In this document: piece by piece, positions 25,581 through 33,581 of the stretch
How the letters are laid out: the number at the start of each line of letters is the position of its first letter
Numbering within the stretch: position 1 is the first letter of the stretch
Assembly (NCBI GenBank): GCA_945861865.1
Contig: CAMAWN010000004.1
Span: 1 to 64,000, forward strand
Direction of reading: 5' to 3'
DNA: 64,000 nt
DNA from: Candidatus Kuenenia stuttgartensis
Lineage (GTDB): Bacteria > Planctomycetota > Planctomycetia > Planctomycetales > Planctomycetaceae
Program-made: the position numbers and the translations under genes
The notes under the pieces: model-generated
What the model saw: only the letters and a program-made list of their open reading frames with translations
Told to the model about the DNA's origin: nothing
Database searches by the model: none

Positions 25581-26034
25581 GGCAATGATCGAACTCAAAT
25601 GCTTCATCGCGTGAAGCGGTCAGCGGGAGCGGTTCGCCTCGCTGTTCGGTGAGCACTCGCCAAACGTGGCTCAACCTGGGTTCCGCTTCACTGACCGAGA
25701 CTCTCACGCTGATCGGCCAGATCGAGCGTGTGCGACCATCGGAAGCACACCATGCTCCGTAACAGCAGACCCACAACGCCAGCGGCCAGCGACCAAAAGC
25801 CGAAGTGACCTCGGCAGCGGGGAATTCGTCCGGCCATGACTGGCAAATGATGACGAGGTCTGGATCGAAGAGCGGATTTTCAAGCCACTCGTCGTGTATG
25901 CCGCGTCGCCCCTCAAAGCCTTCCGAAATCTGTACGGTCGCAGCGGGGACGATTTGATGCAGCCAGTCGCGGACCCGTGAGAACTCGGTGCGGTCGATTT
26001 CACCGATGACAAGAATGTTGGGCTTGTCGGACAT
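25555..26034 (-). CDS. conserved hypothetical protein
   Basis: 159 residues. No signal peptide or membrane helix. The N-terminus NILVIGEIDRTEFSRVRDWL and the segment DLVIICQSWPDEFPAAEV look like a Rossmann-like or response-regulator-receiver-like fold; the middle holds two Cys (WVCCYGAWCASDGRTR) in a Trp/Cys-rich segment. I do not recognise a named family. It overlaps the 3' end of cimA by 26 bases on the opposite strand. Confidence 0.7.
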   Translation of the reverse strand: MSDKPNILVIGEIDRTEFSRVRDWLHQIVPAATVQISEGFEGRRGIHDEWLENPLFDPDLVIICQSWPDEFPAAEVTSAFGRWPLALWVCCYGAWCASDGRTRSIWPISVRVSVSEAEPRLSHVWRVLTEQRGEPLPLTASRDEAFEFDHCLTTPVVRP

Positions 26035-26052
26035 CGCCGCTCGCAGGAAATG

Positions 26053-26080
26053 AAAAAAGGCCGGTTTAAAAAACCGGCCT
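26053..26080 (-). terminator. intrinsic terminator of the korA-korB unit
   Basis: Arms 26058-26067 and 26071-26080 (AGGCCGGTTT with AAACCGGCCT), 3-base loop; on the minus strand it is followed by a run of six T (26058-26053). It lies 18 bases after the korB stop. Confidence 0.9.
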
Positions 26081-26097
26081 CTGTTTGGGTATCACGC

Positions 26098-27126
26098 TCA
26101 ATTCACGAACCAGGTGTCGCCACTGTTGAGCAGTTTCTCGACATCGCCTTCACCAAGCTTCGCGCGAGCGAATTCGACCTGCTTCGTCACGGACTCGTCA
26201 TAGGTCGAACGCTCGACGGCTCGGAAGATTCCCATCGGTTCGGGGAACTCCGGGTGTCTCATGCGGGAGAGCAAGAACGCCAATGACGGCTCTGTCGCCT
26301 TCTCATCGTGGAACAGCAAGTCATCTTCTTTCACGTCGCCGCCGAGTTGCACGATCTCGATGCGATTTCCTTCGGCAACGCGAATTCCCTTTTCACGATT
26401 CTTGCCAAAGATCAACGGCTTGCCGTGTTCGAGATAGACGATGCTGTCGCTGCGAGTCTCCTTGTCGGTGGCGTAGCTGAATGCCCCGGGGTTGAAGACG
26501 TTGCAGTCTTGATAGACCTCGACAAACGCCGTGCCTTTGTGGTGCGCGGCTCGTTCGAGAACCATCGTGAGATGCTTGATGTCCACATCGACCGAACGGG
26601 CGACGAAAGTGGCTTCGGCCCCGATCGCGACTGACAGCGGCGTCAGCGGGTGATCGATCGAGCCATACGGCGTGCTCTTGCTTTTCTTGCCGACCGGGCT
26701 GGTCGGCGAGTACTGGCCCTTGGTCAGACCATAAATCTGGTTGTTGAAGAGGATGATCTTCATATCGATGTTACGGCGGATGGAATGCAAAAAGTGATTG
26801 CCGCCGATCGACAGGGCATCGCCGTCACCGGTAATGACCCAAACTTGCAGGTCCGGATTGGCTAACTTCACGCCCGTCGCAACCGCTGGAGCGCGGCCGT
26901 GAATGCTGTGCAGGCCATACGTGTTCACGTAGTACGGAAAACGGCTGCTGCAACCGATGCCCGACACGAAGCAGAATTTCTCTTTCGGAATACCCAGCGT
27001 CGGGAGCACCTTTTTCATCTGGGCGAGAATCGAGTAATCGCCGCAGCGCGGGCACCAGCGGACTTCCTGGTCGCTGGCGAAGTCTTTCGATTGAAGTGTT
27101 GGAAGAGCTGGCAGATCGACGGACAT
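26098..27126 (-). CDS. korB: 2-oxoacid:ferredoxin oxidoreductase, beta subunit
   Basis: 342 residues. Iron-sulfur Cys pair WCPRCGDY (C25, C28) with further Cys in SGIGCSSR and QDCNVFN, and the thiamine diphosphate motif GDGDALSIGGNH ... LFNNQIYGLTKGQYSPTS. Together with the alpha subunit it oxidatively decarboxylates a 2-oxoacid (2-oxoglutarate or pyruvate) to the acyl-CoA with ferredoxin as acceptor, or runs in reverse. AAGGTG precedes the ATG. It follows korA by 80 bases, which hold a dispersed repeat, and ends before a strong terminator. Confidence 0.93.
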   Translation of the reverse strand: MSVDLPALPTLQSKDFASDQEVRWCPRCGDYSILAQMKKVLPTLGIPKEKFCFVSGIGCSSRFPYYVNTYGLHSIHGRAPAVATGVKLANPDLQVWVITGDGDALSIGGNHFLHSIRRNIDMKIILFNNQIYGLTKGQYSPTSPVGKKSKSTPYGSIDHPLTPLSVAIGAEATFVARSVDVDIKHLTMVLERAAHHKGTAFVEVYQDCNVFNPGAFSYATDKETRSDSIVYLEHGKPLIFGKNREKGIRVAEGNRIEIVQLGGDVKEDDLLFHDEKATEPSLAFLLSRMRHPEFPEPMGIFRAVERSTYDESVTKQVEFARAKLGEGDVEKLLNSGDTWFVN

Positions 27127-27162
27127 GAGACAATCACCTTTTGCAGAGTTCGCAGTTGTTTG

Positions 27163-27189
27163 AAAAACTAGCCCAAAGCGCGAGCGAGG
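27163..27189. repeat. dispersed repeat ACTAGCCCxAAGCGCGAGCGAGG (family B)
   Basis: Located in the korA-korB gap. Nearly the same text occurs at 63044-63070 inside murG, and a diverged form, read on the minus strand, at about 47251-47275. Core AAGCGYGAGCGAGG. Confidence 0.7.
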
Positions 27190-27206
27190 TTTTTGACTGG
27201 ATTTGT

Positions 27207-29084
27207 CTAACCGTGGAATTCGTTGATCACGTTGACCAGTTCGTTCACGAGGAACGGCTTGCCTTCGATCTTGTTGTAGCCTTGAGCATCGACGAGGAAC
27301 TGATTACGGAGCAACAGCCGCAACTGACCGCAGTTCAATTCCGGCACGAGCACCTTTTCGTAGCTCTTCACGATCGTGCCGAGGTTGCGCGGAAACGGGT
27401 TCATGTATTTCAGGTGCGTGTGAGCGACCGATTTTCCCGCGGCCTGAGCCTGTTGGACCGCCGTGCGGACGGCTCCGTAAGTCCCGCCCCAACTGATGAC
27501 GAGCAGCTTGCCGGACGCCGGACCATCCACCGTTTGTTCGGGAATGAAATTGGCGATGTTCGCGACCTTCTGAGCTCGCGTGTTGGTCATGTGCTGATGG
27601 TTCTTCGGCGAGTAATCGATGTTGCCGGTGACATCCTTTTTTTCGAGTCCGCCGATGCGGTGTTCCAAGCCTTTTGTGCCCGGCTTGGCCCACGGGCGAG
27701 CGAGCTTTTCATTCCGCTTGTACGGCAGGTATCCGCCGTTCTCACCGTTCGCTGAGGTGATGTGCTCGATCTTCAAGCGCGGCAAGTCTTCGATCTTCGG
27801 AATTTGCCACGGCTCAGCTCCGTTGGCGATGTAGCCGTCGGAGAGGAAGATCACCGGGCACATGAACTCGGTGGCGATGCGAAACGCTTCTTGAATCATC
27901 GAGAAACAATCGCCAGGGCCACTCGCCGCGACGATCGGCAGCGGCGATTCGCCGTTGCGGCCGTACATGGCGAGCAACAAATCGGATTGTTCTGTCTTGG
28001 TCGGCAAGCCGGTGCTCGGCCCGCCGCGCTGGACATCAATGATGACCATTGGCAACTCGGTCATCATTCCCAGGCCCATCGCCTCACCCTTCAGGCAGAT
28101 ACCGGGACCGCTGCTGGCGGTGACCGCCAGTTCTCCCGCGAAGGCGGAACCCACACACGCAGCCATCGCGGCAATTTCGTCTTCCGCTTGAAACGTCTTC
28201 ACGCCGAAGTGCTTGAACGCTGACAGGTCATGCAGAATGTCACTGGCCGGCGTGATCGGATAACCGCTGAAGACGACGGTCTTGCCAGAGAGCTTGGCCA
28301 TGGTCGCCAGACCCATCGCGACCGCTTCGTTGCCGGTGATCTTGCGGTACTTGCCAGCGGGCAGTTTGGCCGGCGGAACGTGATAATGGACCGTGAAGGA
28401 CTCGGTCGAGAAGCCGTAATTCATGCCGGCTCGCAGTGCCCGCAGGTTGGCTTCGACGACGTCCGGCTTCTTGGCGAACTTCGCCCGAATGTTGTCTTCG
28501 GTCGGCTTCGGATCACGGTCGTACAACCAGTAAACCAAGCCCAACGCGAAGAAATTACGGCACAGGTCCGCGGCTTTCAGCGAAAGCCCCAGACCTTCGA
28601 CCGCGTCGCGGTTGAGCCGCGTCATCGGCACTTTGTGGACGCGGAACTTGGCCATCAAGGTTTCGTTGTCGAGCGGGTTGGCCTCGTACAGCGCCTTCTG
28701 CAGACCGCTCTTGTTGAACTCTTCCTCGTTGACGATCAGCGTGCCGCCACGCTTGAGATCTTCGACGTTCGTCTTGAGCGCCGCCGGATTCATCGCAACC
28801 AGCGTGTCAACGGCATCACCCGGAGTGAAGATGTCGTGATTCGAGAAGCACAATTGATAGCCGGAAACACCGAAGAGTGAACCGGCGGGAGCACGAATTT
28901 CGGCGGGGAAATCGGGGAACGTACGAACGTCATTGCCAAACATGGCCGAGGCGTTCGTCATCTGTCCTCCGGCCTGCTGCATTCCGTCGCCGGAGTCGCC
29001 GCAAAAGCGGATGACGACTGTTTCGAGGTTCTCCAGTGGCTTGCCGTTGGTGGAGGCGGGAGCATCCAGTGTGGCGGTTGACAT
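27207..29084 (-). CDS. korA: 2-oxoacid:ferredoxin oxidoreductase, fused gamma-alpha subunit
   Basis: 625 residues. The N-terminal 200 form the gamma domain ([30 protein letters not shown]); residues 215-460 are the pyrimidine-binding alpha domain ([70 protein letters not shown]); the rest is the C-terminal transketolase-like domain. This gamma-alpha fusion is standard for KorA. AGGAG lies about 11 bases before the ATG. The only partner gene needed, korB, follows. Pyruvate versus 2-oxoglutarate specificity cannot be read from the sequence. Confidence 0.93.
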   Translation of the reverse strand: MSTATLDAPASTNGKPLENLETVVIRFCGDSGDGMQQAGGQMTNASAMFGNDVRTFPDFPAEIRAPAGSLFGVSGYQLCFSNHDIFTPGDAVDTLVAMNPAALKTNVEDLKRGGTLIVNEEEFNKSGLQKALYEANPLDNETLMAKFRVHKVPMTRLNRDAVEGLGLSLKAADLCRNFFALGLVYWLYDRDPKPTEDNIRAKFAKKPDVVEANLRALRAGMNYGFSTESFTVHYHVPPAKLPAGKYRKITGNEAVAMGLATMAKLSGKTVVFSGYPITPASDILHDLSAFKHFGVKTFQAEDEIAAMAACVGSAFAGELAVTASSGPGICLKGEAMGLGMMTELPMVIIDVQRGGPSTGLPTKTEQSDLLLAMYGRNGESPLPIVAASGPGDCFSMIQEAFRIATEFMCPVIFLSDGYIANGAEPWQIPKIEDLPRLKIEHITSANGENGGYLPYKRNEKLARPWAKPGTKGLEHRIGGLEKKDVTGNIDYSPKNHQHMTNTRAQKVANIANFIPEQTVDGPASGKLLVISWGGTYGAVRTAVQQAQAAGKSVAHTHLKYMNPFPRNLGTIVKSYEKVLVPELNCGQLRLLLRNQFLVDAQGYNKIEGKPFLVNELVNVINEFHG

Positions 29085-29371
29085 TGCGGGTAAGACTCCT
29101 GATCTGCCGGTGAAAAACTAAAGTTGACGGTCAGCGGACGAGACGCCGAGCCAGTTGCAAATTCGCGGTGGGAAAGTCACACGGCCACGGATGATCGGCC
29201 AAACCACATCCTCGGTCGCAAATCATCCGGCCAGTGTGCGAGACGCCTGAAGTTGTCTCGACTTTCGGGGGAGTTTGTCAATTGAGTCATCCCTGCCGAT
29301 CAGTCCAACTTGAAGCACGACCATTCATCGGCCAAACGGAGTGGCTGCGTTTCGCTTTTCTGACGGAACTT

Positions 29372-31708
29372 TTACGACTCATCGGTCTTTTTTCGACGCT
29401 GTTGCCGCTGCTTGCGAACCACTTGCATGCCATCAATCGCTTTCTTGCGTCGCCGAGCAAGCCCCTCTTTCGGAGCCGTGCGGTAGCCCGTGACTTTGCC
29501 CTGCAAGATTTCTTTTCCGTCAGCCGTCATCGGACGCGGCGGTGGAGCCGCCCGCTGGCCTCGGCCGCGAGCCGGCAATTCACGATTGCCCGCTTGCCCA
29601 TATCCACGCGGGCCGCGAGCCGGACGACGTTGAGCCGAGTAGCCCCCCGCCGATCCCTGCTGCGAAGCCGCCTCGTCGGAAACATTGCGGCGACGTTGTG
29701 GCCGTTCGCCATCAGCCGGTCGAGGCGGACGTGATCCAACCGGGCGAGGTGGACGCGCGGGACGCTGATTGAACGACGACTCCGGAGTATCGTCCGTGAC
29801 GAACCGGCGACGTCCTCCGCCGAAGTCATTGTCGGTGGACTCGGGCTGAGGTGCTCCTGACTCTTGATCGTTTTGATAGCGACGTGGCGGCTGATCGTCT
29901 CGATCCTGATAACGGCGTGGCGGACGCTGATTGCCATCGGCTCCCCCCTGACCACCGTATGGTGGCCGTGACGAATATCCGCGTTGCTGCGAGTCTCCAC
30001 CCTGCTGATCTCCACCTTGATCCTGAGAGTATCCGCGTCGATTCCCCGGTGCGCCTTGTCCATATCCAGTTCGTCCGCGCGGCGGGCCTTGACCGTCACC
30101 GGTCGCACCTCGACTTGGGTAACGGCGCGGAGTTTGTTGAGCATCGCCTTGAGCATCATCGCGACGTGGCGGCCGGCGTTGTCCGCGCGGTGGACCGCTG
30201 ATTTGCTCGCCGTCATTGCGTCGCGTGTCACGGCGTTGGCCTCCTTGAGCACCAGATCCACCTTGGGAGTATCCGCCCGGACGCGGCCGACCGGCAGGAC
30301 GGCGTTCGCGAGATTCGTCTTGAATGACCTCGCCGCTGTTCGCGAGATCGAGCGCTTGCTCATCGGTCATCGCACCGAACTTCCCACGAGGCGGCCGATC
30401 GCCGTACGACGATTGCGTGCCGGATTTCGATTGGCCATAAGCCGGCTTCCCGCCACGCGGCGGCTGACCGTACGACGTCTTTCCCATCGGTGGCTTGCTG
30501 TCAATCTTTGGCTTGCTGACGAACGCGGGCTTGTCACCAAACTTTTTCTTGCGGCCGCGGCCGGCGGTGTTGTCGAGGTGCGCTCGCTGCTCGGACAAAT
30601 CTTGCAGCAGCTTCAGTTCGTCGCTGGCGAGTGCCCGGTACGCTCCGGCCGGCAGATCGCCCAGGCGGATCGGGCCGAAGCCGACTCGTTTCAAACGCAT
30701 GACCTTGTGGCCGACTCGCGCCATCAGCCGGCGAATCTCGCGGTTCTGGCCTTCGTTGAGCACGATCTCCAGATACGCACTGTCACCGACCGCCTTCTTC
30801 AACCGCGCCCCTTCGACATGGAATCGCCCTTCGTCGAAGTACATGCCACGCTTCAGTGACGCGAGCGTTTCGGCCGACGGGACACCCTTTACATGGCACA
30901 AGTAAAACTTGGCGACACGATACCGTGGATGCGCCATGCGGTTGGCCAACTCGCCGTCATTCGTAACCAGCAACAAGCCTTCCGACTCTTCGTCGAGCCG
31001 GCCGATCGCGAAAATTCGTTCGCGAAACTGCGGGAACAAGTCAATGACTCGCGGACGTCCCGACGGATCGTGATTCGTGCAGACGACCCCGCGCGGCTTG
31101 TTGAGCGCGAAGTACACCTTGCGCTGCAACTTGATCTTCTCACCGTCGAGTTCAATCTTCTGCGAATACGGATCGGCTCGGAACGCGACGTCGGTAATGA
31201 CCTCGCCATCGACGGAGACTCGGCCAGTGGTGACGTACTCTTCGCACTTCCGCCGCGCGTCAATGCCCGCCGCCGCGAGGATCTTCGCGAGACGCTGCGG
31301 AGCAAACTTCGCCGCTCCGGAATACTGGTGCTTGGCCAATCGTTCGCCCGGTGACGGATCGTTGTCGCCGTCGAATTCGTCCGCGAAGTCGGATGAGTCT
31401 TCGAGAGCTTCCGCGTGTTCTTGCTTCTTCGACTTAGACTCGCGTTTGCGTTTCGGCTTGGCTTGGGGTTCTCCCCCAGCGTCCTCCGATTCCGTGACGA
31501 TCTCGTCGGGAGCACCGTCGTAGTCAAACGCCTCAACGTCGCCATCGACAAATTCGTCGTCTGAATCATCGGACTCTTCGTAGGCGAAGTCATCCGAGGC
31601 GTCGTCGAACTTGCCGTGTTCGAGCGTCTCGGCTTCGAGTTCCTCGGCGCGTTCCAACGGCAGCGTGACTTCGAGTTCTGGATTCGGTTCTTGGATGTCA
31701 TCCGACAT
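29372..31708 (-). CDS. 16S/23S rRNA pseudouridine synthase (RsuA/RluB family) with long disordered arms
   Basis: 778 residues, about 500 more than E. coli RluB. Residues 1-120 are acidic (Asp/Glu-rich with KPKRKRESKSKK at 84-95). An S4 RNA-binding domain (138-190, RLAKILAAAGIDARRKCEE) and the pseudouridine synthase domain (198-370) follow, with catalytic Asp239 in GRLDEESEGLL. From about 380 on the chain is disordered, rich in Gly, Arg, Gln, Pro and Tyr, with RGG-like and RPPR repeats. AAGG precedes the ATG at 31708. The core assigns rRNA pseudouridylation; the tail looks RNA-binding. Confidence 0.9.
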   Translation of the reverse strand: MSDDIQEPNPELEVTLPLERAEELEAETLEHGKFDDASDDFAYEESDDSDDEFVDGDVEAFDYDGAPDEIVTESEDAGGEPQAKPKRKRESKSKKQEHAEALEDSSDFADEFDGDNDPSPGERLAKHQYSGAAKFAPQRLAKILAAAGIDARRKCEEYVTTGRVSVDGEVITDVAFRADPYSQKIELDGEKIKLQRKVYFALNKPRGVVCTNHDPSGRPRVIDLFPQFRERIFAIGRLDEESEGLLLVTNDGELANRMAHPRYRVAKFYLCHVKGVPSAETLASLKRGMYFDEGRFHVEGARLKKAVGDSAYLEIVLNEGQNREIRRLMARVGHKVMRLKRVGFGPIRLGDLPAGAYRALASDELKLLQDLSEQRAHLDNTAGRGRKKKFGDKPAFVSKPKIDSKPPMGKTSYGQPPRGGKPAYGQSKSGTQSSYGDRPPRGKFGAMTDEQALDLANSGEVIQDESRERRPAGRPRPGGYSQGGSGAQGGQRRDTRRNDGEQISGPPRGQRRPPRRDDAQGDAQQTPRRYPSRGATGDGQGPPRGRTGYGQGAPGNRRGYSQDQGGDQQGGDSQQRGYSSRPPYGGQGGADGNQRPPRRYQDRDDQPPRRYQNDQESGAPQPESTDNDFGGGRRRFVTDDTPESSFNQRPARPPRPVGSRPPRPADGERPQRRRNVSDEAASQQGSAGGYSAQRRPARGPRGYGQAGNRELPARGRGQRAAPPPRPMTADGKEILQGKVTGYRTAPKEGLARRRKKAIDGMQVVRKQRQQRRKKTDES

Positions 31709-32066
31709 GATCGGCCCTTTCGTGGGCGAGAAAATCACCTCACAAGGGGAGTCTTGGAAGTGGCGACAATGCTGTGCCGCGAATGCAATGTGAATGCGAA
31801 ATAGGCAGGAATTCACAAAAGCGTGATGGGGGTGACCGTCGAGTTCTCCCAACCGTCGGTCTTCATCGGCCGTCTGGCCGTGGGCGGGAGTGTATCAACG
31901 CCCGTCGCGGTTGACACGGTTCCGCCCAGAATTCGGTGTGGACGCTGCCAGCGTCCGCACCGACGCAAGCGGCGTCGGCCACGGCCGGTTGGCTCAGGAC
32001 AATCGCCACCGATATGCTCCGCACCCACGTTTCATCACACCCCGTTTTGCTGCGAAGGATTCTCCC
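31709..32066. other. divergent intergenic region with two adjacent hairpins
   Basis: About 360 bases between the pseudouridine synthase and the DUF1080 gene. It contains the hairpins at 31935-31978. No convincing sigma70 promoter pair or coding frame was found; the frame running upstream of 32067 has no protein-like start. Confidence 0.6.
31935..31978. repeat. two consecutive stem-loops
   Basis: First: 31935-31961, arms GGTG-x-GGACGCTG and CAGCGTCC-x-CACC around a single base. Second: 31960-31978, CCGACGC with GCGTCGG around AAGCG. They share two bases. The nearly loop-less first arm suggests a cruciform or palindromic repeat rather than a terminator. Confidence 0.6.
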
Positions 32067-32744
32067 ATGATTCGCCAAATCTTGACCGTCGCACTGCTTT
32101 TGCTTTTGCTCGCTGCTTTCGCCCCGTTGCCCGCCGACGACAAGAAGCCGACTGAAGCTGGCTTTGTCACACTGTTTGACGGCAAGACGCTCAACGGCTG
32201 GACCGGAGCCAAAGACGCCTACAAAGTCGAAGACGGTGCGATCGTCTGCGTCCAGGGAACGGCCGGCAATCTGCTGACCGAAAAGGAGTACGCCGACTTC
32301 GTTGTGCGTTTCGATTTCAAACTCACCGCCGGAGCCAACAACGGCTTGGGCATCCGCTGCCCAAATGTCGCGAAGGGAAACCTGCACCTCGACGGCACTG
32401 AACTGCAAATCCTCGACAACACTGCCGAGAAGTACAAAGACCTCAAGCCGTATCAGTATCACGGCTCGGTCTACGGCATCCAGCCGGCCAAGCGAGAACA
32501 CCTCAAGCGGCTCGGTGAGTGGAACACTCAAGAGGTCACGCTTCAGGGCCGCAAGATCAAGATCGTGCTCAACGGCGAAACCATCGTCGACTGCGATCTG
32601 GACGAGGTTACCAAAAACGGCACGATGGACGGTGCCGAGCATCCCGGCCTGAAACGAACCACCGGCCATCTCGGCTTCTTGGGCCACGGCGATCGAGTCG
32701 ACCTTCGCAACATTCGGATCAAAGACCTCATGGCGAAGAAATAG
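32067..32744 (+). CDS. secreted DUF1080 family protein (3-keto-disaccharide hydrolase-like)
   Basis: 225 residues. Signal peptide MIRQILTVALLLLLLAAFAP ending near ADD. The DUF1080 start is GFVTLFDGKTLNGWTGAKDAYKVEDGAIVC, then the concanavalin-like sandwich: YADFVVRFDFKLTAGANNGLGIRCP, LDGTELQILDN, WNTQEVTLQGRKIKIVLNGE. Some family members hydrolyse 3-keto-glycosides. AAGGA lies 8 bases before the ATG. A longer frame upstream has no ribosome site. Stands alone as a transcription unit on this strand. Confidence 0.9.
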   Translation: MIRQILTVALLLLLLAAFAPLPADDKKPTEAGFVTLFDGKTLNGWTGAKDAYKVEDGAIVCVQGTAGNLLTEKEYADFVVRFDFKLTAGANNGLGIRCPNVAKGNLHLDGTELQILDNTAEKYKDLKPYQYHGSVYGIQPAKREHLKRLGEWNTQEVTLQGRKIKIVLNGETIVDCDLDEVTKNGTMDGAEHPGLKRTTGHLGFLGHGDRVDLRNIRIKDLMAKK

Positions 32745-32754
32745 ATGATCGCGA

Positions 32755-32777
32755 GGCAGGTTGAAAAACTGCCCCAC
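32755..32777. repeat. short palindromic repeat GGGCAGGTT family (family C)
   Basis: AGGCAGGTTGAAAAACTGCC with CCAC flank, a partly palindromic text between convergent genes. Related copies lie at 61640-61660, 63704-63727 and 63785-63808. It may serve as a weak bidirectional terminator here, but no T-run is seen. Confidence 0.6.
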
Positions 32778-32780
32778 GTC

Positions 32781-33581
32781 TCAGAACGGGAACTTCTCAT
32801 CAATCGGAGAGTCGGCGAGTTCCGCCAGGAATCCTGCCAGCCGCTCAGTGATTCGCTCGAAGAACGCACGCCCTTTTTCGGCGGAGGCTTTGTGCGGATT
32901 GCCGGAACCGCTGTTCGTCGTCAGCAGGTGCCACGGCCGGGTGATCGAGACCCAGCCCTTGTTGACGGCGTCAAAACGGCTCTTCGCCACCATGCCGGTA
33001 TCTGCGGCGATCTTGCCGGTCAACGGATTCGTCGCGACCAAGTGCGGCTTCAGGAACTGAATCAACGACGTCTCCACTTCGCCGGCGTGGTCGTCCGAGT
33101 TCTCGAATATTTTTGCCGTCAGCTCGGCAGCCATGCCCCGATACCACTCGCACAGGAACATCTTCACCGGAGTCTTGTCGGTCAGCTCTCGCAGCACCGG
33201 TTTGAAATCGTTGCCGCCATGACTGTTCAGAATGACCAACTTGAACAGCTTGTGTTTCGCCAGTGAATCGACGATGTCCGTGATCACGCGGGTCAGCGTG
33301 GACGGGTTGAGATTCATCGCCAGCGGAAACTCCATCATGTTGGTCTCGGTGCCGTAGGGCATCGTCGGCAGCAAGACCACTTTGGCTCCGCGCTGCCACG
33401 CCAGTTCGCAGGCACGCGAACCGATCGCTTCTCCCTCAAACGCATCCGTCCCGTAGGGCAGATGCAGGTTGTGCGGTTCGGTCGCCCCCATCGCCAGCAC
33501 GGCGACTTGGTACGGATTCTCTTTGACGTAGCCGTAGTTGATTTCCCGAAGGATCCACGGACGGGGTGCAGGGGTCGTCAT
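32781..33581 (-). CDS. creatininase family protein
   Basis: 266 residues from the ATG at 33581 with AAGGAG 9 bases upstream. Creatininase-family motifs: GATEPHNLHLPYGTDAFEGEAI (metal-binding Glu, His, Asp), LPTMPYGTETNM, LVILNSHGGNDF and DDHAGEVETSL. Members are zinc or manganese amidohydrolases; besides creatininase the family includes enzymes of riboflavin/F420 and mycofactocin biosynthesis. The start overlaps the stop of the upstream cyclase-repeat gene (ATGA), so they are co-translated. True substrate unknown. Confidence 0.88.
   Translation of the reverse strand: MTTPAPRPWILREINYGYVKENPYQVAVLAMGATEPHNLHLPYGTDAFEGEAIGSRACELAWQRGAKVVLLPTMPYGTETNMMEFPLAMNLNPSTLTRVITDIVDSLAKHKLFKLVILNSHGGNDFKPVLRELTDKTPVKMFLCEWYRGMAAELTAKIFENSDDHAGEVETSLIQFLKPHLVATNPLTGKIAADTGMVAKSRFDAVNKGWVSITRPWHLLTTNSGSGNPHKASAEKGRAFFERITERLAGFLAELADSPIDEKFPF

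Noticed and set aside
23727-25607. Long minus-strand open frame
   Set aside because: Antisense to cimA and its leader; no membrane, signal or domain features and atypical composition.
29252-29281. Promoter for korA on the minus strand
   Set aside because: A perfect TTGACA is present at 29281-29276, but the hexamer 17 bases on (AGACAA) is a poor -10, so it was not listed as a feature.
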